Shown: in pieces, positions 32,760 through 45,200 of the stretch
Numbering within the stretch: position 1 is the first letter of the stretch
Layout: each line of letters starts with the position of its first letter
Translations under genes and position numbers: made by a program
The notes under the pieces: generated by a model
What the model saw: the letters and a program-made list of their open reading frames with translations, nothing else
What the model was told of the DNA's origin: nothing
Databases searched by the model: none
Assembly (NCBI RefSeq): GCF_003130405.1
Contig: NZ_QEAS01000022.1
Coordinates: forward strand, 37,178 to 98,633
Reading direction: 5' to 3'
DNA length: 61,456 nt
Origin: Pararcticibacter amylolyticus
GTDB taxonomy: Bacteria; Bacteroidota; Bacteroidia; Sphingobacteriales; Sphingobacteriaceae

Positions 32760-35477
32760 ATGAAATTAAAATTAACCAGATTTGCTTCTTTTACTATTCC
32801 GGTCTTTTTAATGTTTTCTGATGCTGCATTTGCAGCCGGAGAACCCTCACCCGTGGATCTTCAGTGCGAGCATTTAGTCCGTCCTCTGGGAATAGATGCC
32901 TCGAAACCCCGTTTATCCTGGCGTATCGAAGATTCCCAGGGAACCGCTGTACAGGCTGCCTGCCAGGTGATTGTGGGGACTGATTCAGTGGAGGTAACTA
33001 AAGGAATCGGGAACATGTGGAATAGCGGGAAATTGATGACAGGAAATCAGATGATCTCTTATAGTGGCAAAGTGCTAAATCGATTTTCAAGCTATTTTTG
33101 GAGGGTAGAGTTATGGGATGGCCAGGGAAAAAAGTTAAGTTCCGCAGTTTCGTCATTTGAGACCGGAATGATGGGAAATGGGGGGTGGCGCGGTAACTGG
33201 ATCTCCGACGGTCAATCGATGGACACCCGCCCCGCGCCTTATTTCCGGAAAGAGTTTAATTCGGGTAAGCGGGTAAAGAGTGCCCGTGCATATATTGCGG
33301 TGGCAGGGCTTTACGAATTGTATATAAACGGCAAAAAGATCGGCAATCACCGGCTCGACCCGGTGTATACGCGCTTTGACCGGCGGAATGTCTATGTAAC
33401 CTACGACGTAACGGCCAGTTTGCAGGAAGGAAGAAATGCTGTAGGGGTACTTTTGGGCAACGGCTGGTATAATCATCAGCCCCTGGCGGTATGGGACTTT
33501 GACAGGGCTCCGTGGAGAAACCGGCCTGCCTTTTGTTTCGATCTGAGGATCACGTATGAAGATAACAGTACCGAAACGATCAGCAGCAGCCTGGATTGGA
33601 AAAGCAGCTCCGGCGCGATCTTATCAAATAATATCTATACTGGCGAGCATTACGACGCCCGAAAGGAATTGTCCGGATGGAGTTCTGCGAATTTCGACGA
33701 TTCAAAGTGGAGAGGTGTAAACCTCAGGTCTGCCCCCTCTCAAAATGTTGTAGCGCAAGCGCTTCATCCAATCCGCAATGTGGAAAAGATACCAGCGAAA
33801 TCGGCTAAGCAGATGAACGACAGTACATGGCTTTTTGACCTTGGACGGAACATAGCAGGGGTCGCCGAGATCAGCGTAAAGGGGGAAGAGGGAACTGTAT
33901 TGCGTCTGACGCACGGAGAGCGGTTAAAGGATGATGGCAATCTGGACATGTCGAACATCGACGTCTATTACAGACCGAGGGATAATAAAGACCCCTTCCA
34001 GACAGACTTTTATACCTTAAGCGGAAAGGGCACGGAAACTTTTATGCCGAAGTTCAATTATAAAGGATTTCAATATGTGGAAGTGACCACCAGCAAGCCG
34101 GTAAAGTTTACCAGGGAGAGCCTCACAGGGTATTTTATGCATAGTGATGTTCCGGTTGCGGGAAAAATTTCATCCTCGGATAACCTGATCAATAAAATCT
34201 GGGCAGCCACCAACAACTCTTACCTGTCCAATCTTTATGGGTACCCGACCGACTGCCCCCAGAGGGAGAAGAACGGATGGACCGGTGACGGGCATTTTGC
34301 TGTAGAATCGGGACTTTATAATTTCGATGCAATCACGATATATGAAAAGTGGCTGGCCGACCACCGCGACGAGCAGCAGCCTAACGGGGTGCTTCCTGAT
34401 ATTATTCCGACAGGAGGCTGGGGCTACGGAACGGCGAACGGCACAGACTGGACCAGTACTATTGCCATTATCCCCTGGAACGTTTACCTGTTCTATGGAG
34501 ACAGCCGCCTGCTGGAGGAATGCTATGATAATATCCGCCGTTATGTTAACTATGTGGAAAGCATCAGTCCGGACGGCCTTACTTCCTGGGGAAGGGGTGA
34601 TTGGGTACCTGTAAAATCGCAGTCTTCCCTTGAACTGACATCGTCTGTATATTACTATGCCGATGCACTTATTTTATCCAAAGCAGCAGGTTTATTCGGG
34701 AAGAAAGAAGATCAAACTTATTATTCGGCCCTCGCAGAGAAGATCAGGAAGGCCATAAACGGGAAATATTTTAATGCTGCTGCCGGGACTTATGCCAGCG
34801 GTACTCAAACGGAACTCAGCGTTCCCCTGTTCTGGGGCCTGGTGCCCGAAGAGTATAAACAAAAAGTAGCGGCCAATCTGGCACGAAAGGTCGAAGAGAG
34901 TAACTTTCATCTGGATGTAGGGGTCCTGGGAGCAAAAGCGATCCTGAACGCGCTAAGCGAAAATGGATATGGAGAGACAGCCTATAAGCTTGCGCGCCAG
35001 GATACTTACCCTTCATGGGGATGGTGGATCGTAAATGGCGCAACTACCCTGTATGAGAACTGGGACATCAAAGCAGCACGCGACATTTCACTCAATCACA
35101 TGATGTTCGGCGAGATTGGTGCCTGGCTTTATAAGGGACCCGGAGGGATCAAGCCGGATGAGCGCCATCCCGGCTTCAAAAATGTGCTCCTCGAGCCCAC
35201 TTTTCCGGCCGGGCTGAACGAATTTTCAGCAGAACACAGCGGTCCCTACGGTATCATCCGTTCTGCCTGGAAGAAGACCGGCAATAAAGTGATTTACAGC
35301 GTTACGGTTCCTCCTAACTCCACTGCAGAAGCCCGCCTTCCTGCAGGAAAGACTAAAATCCTGGATGTTAACGGGAAGAGATCCGCCAATACAAACCTTG
35401 CTGCGGTAACAAATTCCGGCGCACTGAAAGACTCTTATAGTCTGCAGCCCGGCACTTACCGTTTTGAAATTAGATAA
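32760..35477 (+). CDS. GH78 alpha-L-rhamnosidase, exported
   Basis: A 905-residue secreted glycosidase that removes terminal alpha-L-rhamnose. The ATG at 32760 gives the signal MKLKLTRFASFTIPVFLMFS ending AFAA; the frame upstream of it is probably untranslated. N-terminal beta domains include VDLQCEHLVRPLGIDASKPR and AYIAVAGLYELYINGKKIGN. The (alpha/alpha)6 catalytic domain carries the GH78 hallmark DCPQREKNGWTGD at residues 498-510, then SWGWWIVNGATTLYENW and HMMFGEIGAWLYKGPGGI. A C-terminal beta-sandwich ends GTYRFEIR. Linkage to rhaM suggests cleavage of plant rhamnosides, rhamnogalacturonan or flavonoid glycosides. It is the last gene of its unit; a hairpin follows. Confidence 0.94.
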   Translation: MKLKLTRFASFTIPVFLMFSDAAFAAGEPSPVDLQCEHLVRPLGIDASKPRLSWRIEDSQGTAVQAACQVIVGTDSVEVTKGIGNMWNSGKLMTGNQMISYSGKVLNRFSSYFWRVELWDGQGKKLSSAVSSFETGMMGNGGWRGNWISDGQSMDTRPAPYFRKEFNSGKRVKSARAYIAVAGLYELYINGKKIGNHRLDPVYTRFDRRNVYVTYDVTASLQEGRNAVGVLLGNGWYNHQPLAVWDFDRAPWRNRPAFCFDLRITYEDNSTETISSSLDWKSSSGAILSNNIYTGEHYDARKELSGWSSANFDDSKWRGVNLRSAPSQNVVAQALHPIRNVEKIPAKSAKQMNDSTWLFDLGRNIAGVAEISVKGEEGTVLRLTHGERLKDDGNLDMSNIDVYYRPRDNKDPFQTDFYTLSGKGTETFMPKFNYKGFQYVEVTTSKPVKFTRESLTGYFMHSDVPVAGKISSSDNLINKIWAATNNSYLSNLYGYPTDCPQREKNGWTGDGHFAVESGLYNFDAITIYEKWLADHRDEQQPNGVLPDIIPTGGWGYGTANGTDWTSTIAIIPWNVYLFYGDSRLLEECYDNIRRYVNYVESISPDGLTSWGRGDWVPVKSQSSLELTSSVYYYADALILSKAAGLFGKKEDQTYYSALAEKIRKAINGKYFNAAAGTYASGTQTELSVPLFWGLVPEEYKQKVAANLARKVEESNFHLDVGVLGAKAILNALSENGYGETAYKLARQDTYPSWGWWIVNGATTLYENWDIKAARDISLNHMMFGEIGAWLYKGPGGIKPDERHPGFKNVLLEPTFPAGLNEFSAEHSGPYGIIRSAWKKTGNKVIYSVTVPPNSTAEARLPAGKTKILDVNGKRSANTNLAAVTNSGALKDSYSLQPGTYRFEIR

Positions 35478-35489
35478 GGCAGAAACATT

Positions 35490-35520
35490 TTTACCTCAAT
35501 ACAGGTTGTATTGAGGTAAA
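35490..35520. terminator. 14-bp stem-loop after the GH78 gene
   Basis: TTTACCTCAATACA (35490-35503) pairs perfectly with TGTATTGAGGTAAA (35507-35520) around a 3-base loop, 12 bases after the GH78 stop. There is no T-run on the plus-strand side, but the position and the perfect stem suggest it terminates or protects the regulator-rhaM-GH78 message. Confidence 0.55.
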
Positions 35521-35537
35521 TCATTAATGCTGAAGCT

Positions 35538-35744
35538 ATGGACAATCCAAATTGGAAGGGCAATCCGGACAGGGATCGGATCAGCCTGGACGAAGATTAC
35601 GAAGTCAGGTACTGGAGTCATAAGTGGGGTATAAGTCCTGAACAACTAACTGAAGCCGAACAGAAAGCGGGAAGTAATATTGTGAGGAAGGTGCACGATG
35701 CACTGTGTGAACTGGGATATATGAAACCACAAATCGGGAACTGA
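35538..35744 (+). CDS. DUF3606 domain-containing small protein
   Basis: A 68-residue soluble protein with the DUF3606 pattern: GNPDRDRISLDEDYEVRYWS, then the HTH-like WGISPEQLTEAEQKAGSN and a C-terminal VRKVHDAL. Length and sequence match the family, which is common in Bacteroidota and Proteobacteria and has no known function; its fold suggests a small helical protein. It follows the GH78 terminator-like hairpin, so it probably has its own promoter, which I could not find. Confidence 0.82.
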   Translation: MDNPNWKGNPDRDRISLDEDYEVRYWSHKWGISPEQLTEAEQKAGSNIVRKVHDALCELGYMKPQIGN

Positions 35745-35847
35745 AACGTTTCCCGGCTAACTAATTTAAACATTCTTGACCCAAAATCATTTGAGCTAAC
35801 AGAACCCCCGGATATTTGAAGATATTACCGGAACATCTGCAAAATAA

Positions 35848-35881
35848 AAGAACAGGAATCTGTTTACAAATTCCTGTTCTT
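35848..35881 (-). terminator. Rho-independent terminator for a small minus-strand transcript
   Basis: AAGAACAGGAAT (35848-35859) pairs with ATTCCTGTTCTT (35870-35881), a 12-bp stem with a 10-base loop. On the minus strand it is followed by TTATTTTGC; on the plus strand no T-run follows. The direction therefore points to a minus-strand transcript, matching the 24-codon ORF just upstream on that strand. Confidence 0.62.
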
Positions 35882-35912
35882 ATGATAGACAATTTTGATA
35901 GATATATGCTGA

Positions 35913-35987
35913 TCAGACAACCGGCAGGTCATTATCCCGGTTCGCCTGGTGTATTGCGGATGTTAATTTGAAAGCTCTTTTTTTCAT
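35913..35987 (-). CDS. Putative 24-residue peptide, unrecognised
   Basis: On the minus strand, ATG (35985-35987) opens a 24-codon frame ending in TGA (35913-35915). The peptide begins MKKRAFKLTSAIHQ and ends NDLPVV: a basic N-terminus, no cysteine, no membrane segment. An AAGG lies about ten bases before the ATG, and a terminator with a correct T-tract follows 31 bases after the stop, which argues for a real small gene. TATAATTG further upstream is a loose match to a -7 element. I do not recognise the family; a peptide precursor, a toxin-like peptide or a regulatory RNA with an incidental ORF are all possible. Confidence 0.38.
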   Translation of the reverse strand: MKKRAFKLTSAIHQANRDNDLPVV

Positions 35988-36248
35988 GATTTTGCCTTGC
36001 TCTCAGAGTAAAGCCAAGAGTATGCCAATTATATATCTACTTTAAATTAAACGCTGAAAAACAGAATTTTTGCCGGAGGAAAAGTTGTCTGTCCTGTTTT
36101 GAGTACAGTGAAATGTGTGTAATTAGTATACAATCCGTGGTGCACACAAACAACAAATGTGAAATAATTGTAACTTCTTATATCTCACCCAGGTATACAG
36201 GAAGTAAGGCGCGCGACAGCAGCCGGCAATATTGAAAATTGTAAATCT

Positions 36249-39200
36249 ATGAACGTTTCTACAGGTAAGCTCACGTCCATCAGGGTTTTTTGCTTCCGGT
36301 TACTAAGAGTGTCTTCTCTCTTGAGCCTTTTATCCCTTTCTTACCTGGCCAAAGCACAGGATTTTATCAAAAATACCAGCGTTCTTTCGGGCGTGCAGGT
36401 GGGAGCAGGGAGCTGGGCCGACTACGATAACGATGGTTTACAGGATGTCCTGGTGGCAGGAAGCGGCAGTACGAAGCTGTACAGGCAAGCTTCGCCCGGT
36501 GTTTTTACAGTAACTTCCGGGGTGTTGCCTGCAGGTGTGCTTCTGCCGAGCAATGCTTCCGTGAGCTGGGGGGATTACGATAATGACGGCAACCTGGACT
36601 TCATTCTGACAGGAAATAACGGAAGTCCTTTTACCCGGCTTTACAGGCAGAAAGTAGCAGGCTCTGTGCGGACATTTGAAGACGTTACGTCAACTGTGTT
36701 CGCTGCTGCAGTAGCTGTTGAAAGGGCTGCTGTAAAGTGGGGAGATTACGATAATGACGGCCGGCTGGATATCCTTCTTACCGGTCTGAATGGTTCTACG
36801 AGTTATATCAGGCTTTACCGCCAGAATGCAGGCGGGGTATTTGTGGATGTTACGGGTGTTTTACCTGCCAGCGGCACCTCATTTTACGGAGTTGCGGAAG
36901 GAACTGCCGACTGGATTGATTTCAATAATGACGGGAAACTGGATTTTTTCATAACAGGCCGTAACAGTACTACGAGATATACCAAACTTTATCAACAGGA
37001 CGGGGGCAAGTTCAGGGATGTTACATCCACGATGATGGCTGCTTTCAGTACCGGGATCAGTAACAGTTCCACATCATGGGCTGATTATAACGGAGACGGG
37101 CTTATTGACCTGCTGTTATCAGGAGATAATGGTTCGGGCACTACTTATGTGAAACTTTTAGCGCAAAACACCGCAGGGACGGCCTTTGAAGATAAATCGA
37201 CGTTGATTAGTAACCTTCCTCTTTTAAAGCAGGGGACGGTAAGCTGGGCAGATTACAATAACGACGGAAAACAGGATTTTATGATCACCGGGCTGGATAA
37301 CGCATCTGTCCGGTTTGTTTATTTATACCAGCAGGATGCAGCAGGGACCTTTTCGAGGACTTCTGCTGCCCTGCCTTCAGATTTGCCGGCAGTGTATAAC
37401 AGTTCTGTGCAATGGGCCGACTATGACAACAATGGAAAAACAGATTTCATCCTGACCGGGAACGCAGCAAGCGGCGTAGTAAGTTTGATCTATACGAACC
37501 AGGGAAGTTTTGCTGCCAACGTTAAACCGGCGGTACCTGCTTCGCTGAACTCTGCGGTTAACTATACCGCAGACGGGCCTGTTGTCAATTTTTCCTGGAC
37601 AGCACCGGCTGACGATTTAACACCTCAGGGATCTCTGACTTATGATATTTATGTAAGGAATACCGGTACCGGTGTACTGCAGGCTGGCCCTGCAGCTGAT
37701 GCAGCTACAGGACTTCGCCGTATTGTACAGCAGGGAAATATTCAGCCTGTGGCTACTACCATCGCAGGCCTTGATCCGGGTAATTATGCCTGGAGCGTAC
37801 AGGCGGTAGACGGGGCGAATACCGGGTCCTCCTTTGCGGCAGAAAAGAATTTTACCCTCGAATATCCCAGGTTTGTGAAAAAGGCCGGTACTGCATTTCC
37901 CGGCCTTGAGTCGGGGATGAGTGCCTGGGGCGATTATGATAACGACGGTCTGCCCGACCTGCTGATGACCGGTATCACCGGAAACAATACCCTTAAGCTC
38001 TACCGTCAGAAACCCGACGGTACTTTTGAGGATAAGACCTCTCTTATTGCCATTCCGTCAGGAATGAGCAGCGGGCCGGGAGCCAGCAGGGGAACTATCA
38101 AATGGGGTGATTATGATAACGACGGACGGCTTGACTTCGCCTTCCTCGGATACAATGCTACTTATGCTTCGGCAACTTTCTTCATTTATCACCAAAAGAC
38201 TGACGGAACCTTTGAAATGGTTACCGGGCTTTCGGTTAACTCGGGCAGTACTTACCAGGTAAATACGCCGGGTATTGTTTCAGGACTGGGGTATGCCCAG
38301 TTTACAGACGGAACGTTTAACTGGGTGGATTACGACCAGGACGGGCGGCTTGATATTTACATCAACGGGTACACCAACCTGCCTTCTGTTAACTATTATA
38401 CCTACCTCTATCATCAGAAGCCGGACGGCACCTTTGAAGCGAAAACAACTTCCATCAACGGACTTGTCCCTGGTTTGCAGAATGCATCCGGCGAATGGGT
38501 AGATTATGATAAGAACGGCCTGCCCGACCTGCTGATAACGGGGTACAGTAATACCCTCGGGTATATCACAAAACTGATCCGTCAGACCAGTGCAGGGGTA
38601 TTTGAAGATGTCACTTCCCGGATCCCTTCGGTGCCGGGTGTATTCAAGGGAGCTGTCAAATGGGGAGATTATGATAATGATGGCCTGCAGGATTTTCTTC
38701 TGACCGGGTTTAATGGCTCAACACGTTATTTCAGGCTTTACCGCCAGTTGGCCAGCGGCAATTTTGAAGATAAGACATCACTCGTGGCAAATGCAGCAGC
38801 CCTGGGTATTACAGATGCGAATGGTTCTGCACTAAGCTGGGGCGACTATGATAACGACGGGCGCCTGGACTTTCTGGTGACGGGGAATTCTTCGTCAGGG
38901 CGGATCACCCGCTTGTACAGGCAGACTGCAGCAGGAGGGTTTGAAGATGTAAGCGCGTTGTCATTACCCTGGGATATATCACTGGGTTCTTCCAGTAACA
39001 TCGAGTTTGCTGACTATAATAAAGACGGGCGTCTTGACTTTTTCTTCAGCGGTAATGATAACAGCGGGCTAAGAGTGGCTATGATCTACGATAACCGCGG
39101 ATCGTCTGTCGTGAATGCCGTACCTGCGCCCCCTTCGGGTTTAACTCATCAGGTAAACGATAATGGGACTGTCACCCTTAGCTGGACTGCCGGAACCGAT

Positions 39201-42200
39201 GCGGAAACGGCATCAGCGGGATTAACTTACAATGTTTATTTAGGTACAGCTCCGGGAACCGCTAACAGGATCCCGGTATCAGCAGACCTGGCTACCGGTT
39301 TTGGCAGGATCGTTCAGAAAGGGAATCTGACTGCGACCAGCTTCACTGTTCCGGTTTCACTTCTTGACCCCGCTGCCCCTCTTTACTGGAGTGTGCAGTC
39401 GGTAGACGGAGCCTACGCGAGCTCACCCTTTGCTGCAGAGAAAAGCTTAACGCTTGACTATGCCAAGTTTGTTAAAAAAGCAGGGACCTCTTTTCCAACG
39501 GGAAATTACGGAACGACCAGCTGGGGTGATTATGATAACGACGGACTGCTCGATGTACTGGTGACCGGCCAGAATGGCGCTGGTATGCTGAAATTATACC
39601 GTCAGAAAGCTGACGGCACTTACGAAGACAAGACGAGCCTCATCCCGGTACCAACGGAGATCGGTGCTGCTAACTTCGGAGTTTACCAGGCAGATATAAA
39701 ATGGGGGGATTACGACAATGACGGGTTGCTCGATTTCGCTTATATCGGCTATAACAGTAATAACACCAATAGCTATTTTATGGTCTATCATCAGAAGTCT
39801 GACGGTACTTTTGAAGTAGCCAGCGGGATAGGACAGAGAAGCAGCAGCACATTCTACAGCTATAACGGGATCATGCCGTTCACGAAGTACGGGTTGTTTA
39901 ATGGTGCATTGAACTGGGTGGATTACGACCGCGATGGCCGTCTGGACCTGTACGTCAACGGGTACACTTCTTTTAATAATTCGTATTACAGTTACCTGAT
40001 GCGCCAGAAGCCTGACGGTACTTTCGAAGATAAATCAGCCCTTATAAGTTCCTTTGTACCGGCCGGTTCTGCCACCACTGCTGACTGGGCAGATTATGAT
40101 AATAATGGCTTTCCCGACCTGGCGATCTCAGCCTACAATTCATCGAACGGATATTTCTTCCGTCTGATCCGTCAGACCAGCCGCGGCGTATTTGAAAATG
40201 TATCGGCGAGAGTTCCCGGGGTTATTGCGGTAAATGGCGGTGCTGTTAAATGGGCTGATTATGATAACGACGGGTTACTGGACTTTATCATAACCGGGAG
40301 CAACGGTACCCGCTATTTCAGACTATACCGTCAGAAAACCGACGGGACGTTCGAAGACAAGTCATCTCTGGTTGCTGATTATACGAACATTGGTGTTTCG
40401 GATGCTACTGCAAACGGAGCTGTAAGCTGGGGTGACTACGATAACGACGGTCGCCTGGATTTTCTTATCAGCGGGAATTCAAACTCGGCAGGCAGGTTAA
40501 CAAGGCTTTACCGTCAAACCAGCAGCGGCACCTTTATAGATGCAAGTTTGCAGGCACTGCCCCTGGATATGCCTATGTTTATATATGGCAAAGCGGAGTT
40601 CGTTGATTTCAACAACAACGGACAGCTCGACTTCCTGATCATGGGAAGCGGATCGACAGGAGGCATCCAAACCTCATTATATGAGAATAAGGGATCTTCC
40701 ATTACCAATACACCGCCGTCAGCACCTTCAGGGCTGACTCATACGCTGAATGCGGACGGGTCTGTTACCCTTAGCTGGACGGCATCCACCGATGTCCAGA
40801 CTCCTTCAGCTGGTTTGAGTTACAGCATATATTTAGGCTCAGCAGCAGGGAAAGATAACAAAGTGAGTCCTTCTTCTTCATTGAGTAATGGCTTTCGCCG
40901 GGTGGTGCAATCCGGCAACAGCCAGACGATATCTTATACCCTGGCATCAGAGATCTTTGAACCGGGAGTTCCTTACTACTGGAGCGTACAGGCGATAGAC
41001 GGGGCTTATGCCGGTTCTGCTTTCGCTGCTGAAAAAAGCTTTACGCTGGACTATACCAAGTTTGTAAAAAAGGCCGGCACAACATTCACTGCCGGGAATT
41101 ATGGTACGGCCAGTTGGGGCGATTATGATAATGACGGCCTGCTCGACGTCCTGGTGGCAGGACAAAACGGTAACGGGGTCCTGAAATTATATCGTCAGGT
41201 ATCTGACGGAACCTTTGAAGATAAGAGCAGTCTTATCCCCATTCCTACGGAAATCGGGACCACTCATTTCGGGGTTTACCAGGCAGATATTAAATGGGGC
41301 GATTATGACAACGACGGTCGCCTTGACTTCGCCTATATCGGGTACAACAGTTACAGTGCCAGCAGTTATCTGATGGTGTATCATCAAAAAGCAGATGGTA
41401 CATTTGAAGTGGCAAGCGGCATGGGTCAGAGAAGCAGCAGTACTTTTTATAATTATCCGGGCATTATAAATGTTGGCAGGATGGGCTTATATAACGGAAC
41501 CCTGAACTGGGTGGACTACGACCGTGACGGGCGCCTGGACCTGTATGTAAACGGCCTGTCTTCCTATAACAATACTGTTTACAGCTACCTGTTCCGCCAG
41601 AAGGCAGACGGTTTCTTTGAGGATAAGTCTTCACTTGTCACTTCGTTTGTTCCTGCGGGCCAGGGTATGATAGCAGACTGGGGAGATTATGACAATAACG
41701 GATTCCCTGACCTGGCAATTTCCGGTTATAATACCTCAAACGGATATTTCTTCCGCTTGTTGCGCCAGACCAGCCGCGGGGTATTTGAAAACGTGACAGC
41801 ACGTGTACCGGGAGTTATCGCTGTAAACCAGGGGGGGCTGAAATGGGCCGACTATGATAACGACGGTTTGCTGGACTTTATCATAACGGGGACCAATGGC
41901 ACCCGGTATTTCCGGTTATTCCGTCAGAAGACCGATGGCACATTCGAAGACAAATCAGCGCAGGTTTGGGATTATGCCAATATCGGGATAACCGATGCCT
42001 ATGGGAACGGAGCTGTCAGTTGGGGAGATTACGATAATGACGGGCGTCTGGATTTCATCATCAGCGGGAACGGGAGTTCCCGGGTGACGCGGATCTACCG
42101 TCAGGTGAACAACGGGGCATTTATTGACGTAACATCGCAGGTACTGCCCCTGGATATGCCTTCGTTTATATATGGTAAAGCAGAGTTTGTAGACTTCAAC

Positions 42201-45200
42201 AATAACGGGCAGCTGGACTTCCTGATCTCAGGTAGCGGTTCGACCGGTGGTGTACAAACATTGTTATATGAAAACAAAGGGTCCTCAGCCATCAATACAC
42301 CACCGGCTGCTCCAACAGGGTTGACCCATACGGTGAATGCCGACGGTGCTGTTACCTTTAGCTGGACTGCCTCAGCTGATGCACAGACCCCTTCATCGGG
42401 GCTGAGCTATAACCTATATTTAAGTACAGTAGCAGGGAAAGAGAATAAGCTCGGGCCGGCTTCAGCACTGAGTAACGGCTTCCGCCGGATAGTGCAGCAG
42501 GGGAATACTCAAACTGTATCTTATACCCTTCAGCCGGATATTTTTGAACCGGGAACGACCTATTACTGGAGTGTACAGGCAATAGACGGAGCTTATGCCG
42601 GTTCTGCCTTCGCTCCTGAAAAGACACTTAGCCTGGACTATACCAAGTTTGTCAAAGTAACCGGCACTTCATTTCCCACCGGGAATTACGGAGCTACCAG
42701 CTGGGGCGATTATGATAATGACGGACTGCTCGACGTACTGGTAACAGGGCAGAGCAGTTATGGTGTGCTGAAGCTGTACCGTCAGAAGCCTGATGGTACC
42801 TTCGAAGACAAAAGCAGCATTATTCCGGTCCCTACGGAGATCGGGGCCACTCATTTCGGGGTTTACCAGGCAGACATAAAATGGGGCGATTATGACAACG
42901 ACGGCCGCCTTGACTTCGCCTATATCGGCTACAACAGTTACAGTGCCAGCAGTTACTTCATGGTATATCATCAGAAGACCGACGGTACATTTGAAGTAGC
43001 AAGCGGCACGGGACAGAGAAGCAGTTCCACTTTCTATAACTTTAACGGGAACATACCTGGTGGTAAGATGGCCTTATATAACGGCTCATTGAACTGGGTA
43101 GACTATGACCGCGACGGGCGCCTGGATCTGTATGTAAATGGTATTTCATCTTATAACGGAAGTTTCTACAGCTACCTGTTCCGCCAAAAGCCGGATGGCC
43201 TCTTCGAGGATAAATCCGGGATTATTACATCTTTAGCCCCTGCCGGTCAGGGTATGATGGCAGACTGGGGAGATTATGATAACAATGGCTTTCCCGACCT
43301 GGTGATCTCTGGTAATAATGCATCAATCGGATATTTCTTCCGCCTGATCCGGCAGACCAGCCGCGGGGTATTTGAAAATGTCTCAGCCAGGGTGCCGGGA
43401 GTTATTGCCGTAAACTACGGGGGCCTTAAATGGGCTGATTACGACAATGACGGGTTGCTGGATTTTATCCTGACCGGTACGAACGGTAACCGTTATTTCA
43501 GGCTGTACCGTCAGAAAACCGATGGTACGTTCGAAGATAAGTCATCTCAGGTATGGGATTCTGCCAATCTCGGGATATCAGAAGCGTATGGCAATGGAGC
43601 TGTGAGCTGGGGCGATTACGATAACGACGGCCGCCTTGACTTTCTGATCAACGGAGGTACGAATCTGGGAAGGCTTCTGCGGCTCTACCGCCAGACTCCT
43701 GCCGGAACATTTGTTGATGTAAGTTCACAGGTTTTCTACCTGGATATGCCAATGTTCAACTACAGCAAAGCGGAGTTCGTAGATTTTAACAATAACGGGC
43801 AGCTGGATTTCCTCGTGATGGGAACCGGATCGACAGGAGGGGTGCAAACTTCCTTATATGAAAACAAGGGTTCTTCATCCATCAATACACCTCCGGCCGC
43901 ACCGGCGGGGCTGATTCACACACTAAACGAAGACGGCTCTGTTACCTTCAGCTGGACAGCGCCAGCCGATGGCCAAACTCCTTCTTCCGGATTAAGCTAC
44001 AACCTGTACCTGAGCACAGTGGCAGGAAAGGAAAATAAGCAAGGTCCGGCTTCTTCCCTGGTCAACGGCTTCCGCCGCATAGTACAGCAGGGACATAGCC
44101 AAACAACTTCTTACACATTACCGGCAGATATTTTTGAACCGGGAGTAGCGTATTACTGGAGCGTGCAGGCGATAGACGGAGCTTATGCAGGCTCACCTTT
44201 CGCTGCTGAAAAAAGCTTTACTCTGGATTATACGAAGTTCGTCAAAGTAACCACTACGTCTTTCCTGTCGGGTAACTACGGCTCTACCAGCTGGGGGGAT
44301 TATGATAACGACGGAAGGCTGGATGTACTGGTGACCGGACAAAACGGTAACGGAATGCTGAAGTTATACCGTCAGAAACCTGATGGCACCTTCGAAGATA
44401 AAAGCAGCATTATTCCGATCCCTGCGGAGATCGGGGCCACTAATTTCGGGGTTTACCAGGCAGATATCAAATGGGGGGATTACGATAATGATGGCTTACT
44501 TGATTTCGCCTATATCGGATATAATAGCTACAACGGCAATTCTTACCTCATGGTCTATCATCAAAAGACAGACGGTACATTTGAGGTGGCGAGCGGGATC
44601 GGTCAGAGAAGCGGCAACACGACCTTTTATAACTATAACGGGATCATGCCTTTTACCCGCTACGGACTATACAATGGTGCGTTGAACTGGGTCGATTATG
44701 ACCGCGACGGACGTCTCGACCTTTACGTAAACGGCCTTTCTTCTTTCAATAGTACTCACTATACTTTTCTGATGCGCCAGAGACAGGACGGTGTATTTGA
44801 AGATAAGAGCTCCCTGATCAGTTCGCTGATCCCGGTTGGCCAGGGTGTTACAGCCGACTGGGCTGACTTTGACAACAACGGGTTTCCCGACCTGGCGATC
44901 TCGGGATATCATCCTTCAAACGGGTATTTCTTCCGCCTGATCCGGCAAACCAGCCGCGGCGTGTTTGAAAATGTAAGCTCCAGGGTGCCTAATCAAATTG
45001 CAGTAAGTAATGGTGCGTTAAAATGGGCGGATTTTGACAACGATGGTCGTCTTGATTTTATCCAAACAGGTACTAATGGCACCCGTTATTTCAGGTTGTA
45101 CCGCCAAAAAACTGACGGTACGTTCGAAGACAAATCCTCCCTGGTAGCGGATTATGCGAATATCGGGATCTCAGATGCAATGGGCAACAGTGCGATCAGC

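Larger units (their letters stand above)
35745..36248. other. Intergenic region upstream of the giant gene
   Basis: These 504 bases hold a probable 24-codon minus-strand ORF (35913-35987) with a minus-strand terminator (35848-35881). The remaining 260 bases in front of the giant gene are A/T-rich; I found no convincing TTG-N-TAnnTTTG promoter there for the plus strand. Confidence 0.6.

Noticed and set aside
35988-36248. Promoter for the giant gene
   Set aside because: Several AT-rich hexamers exist, but none combines a TTG with a TAnnTTTG at the right spacing.
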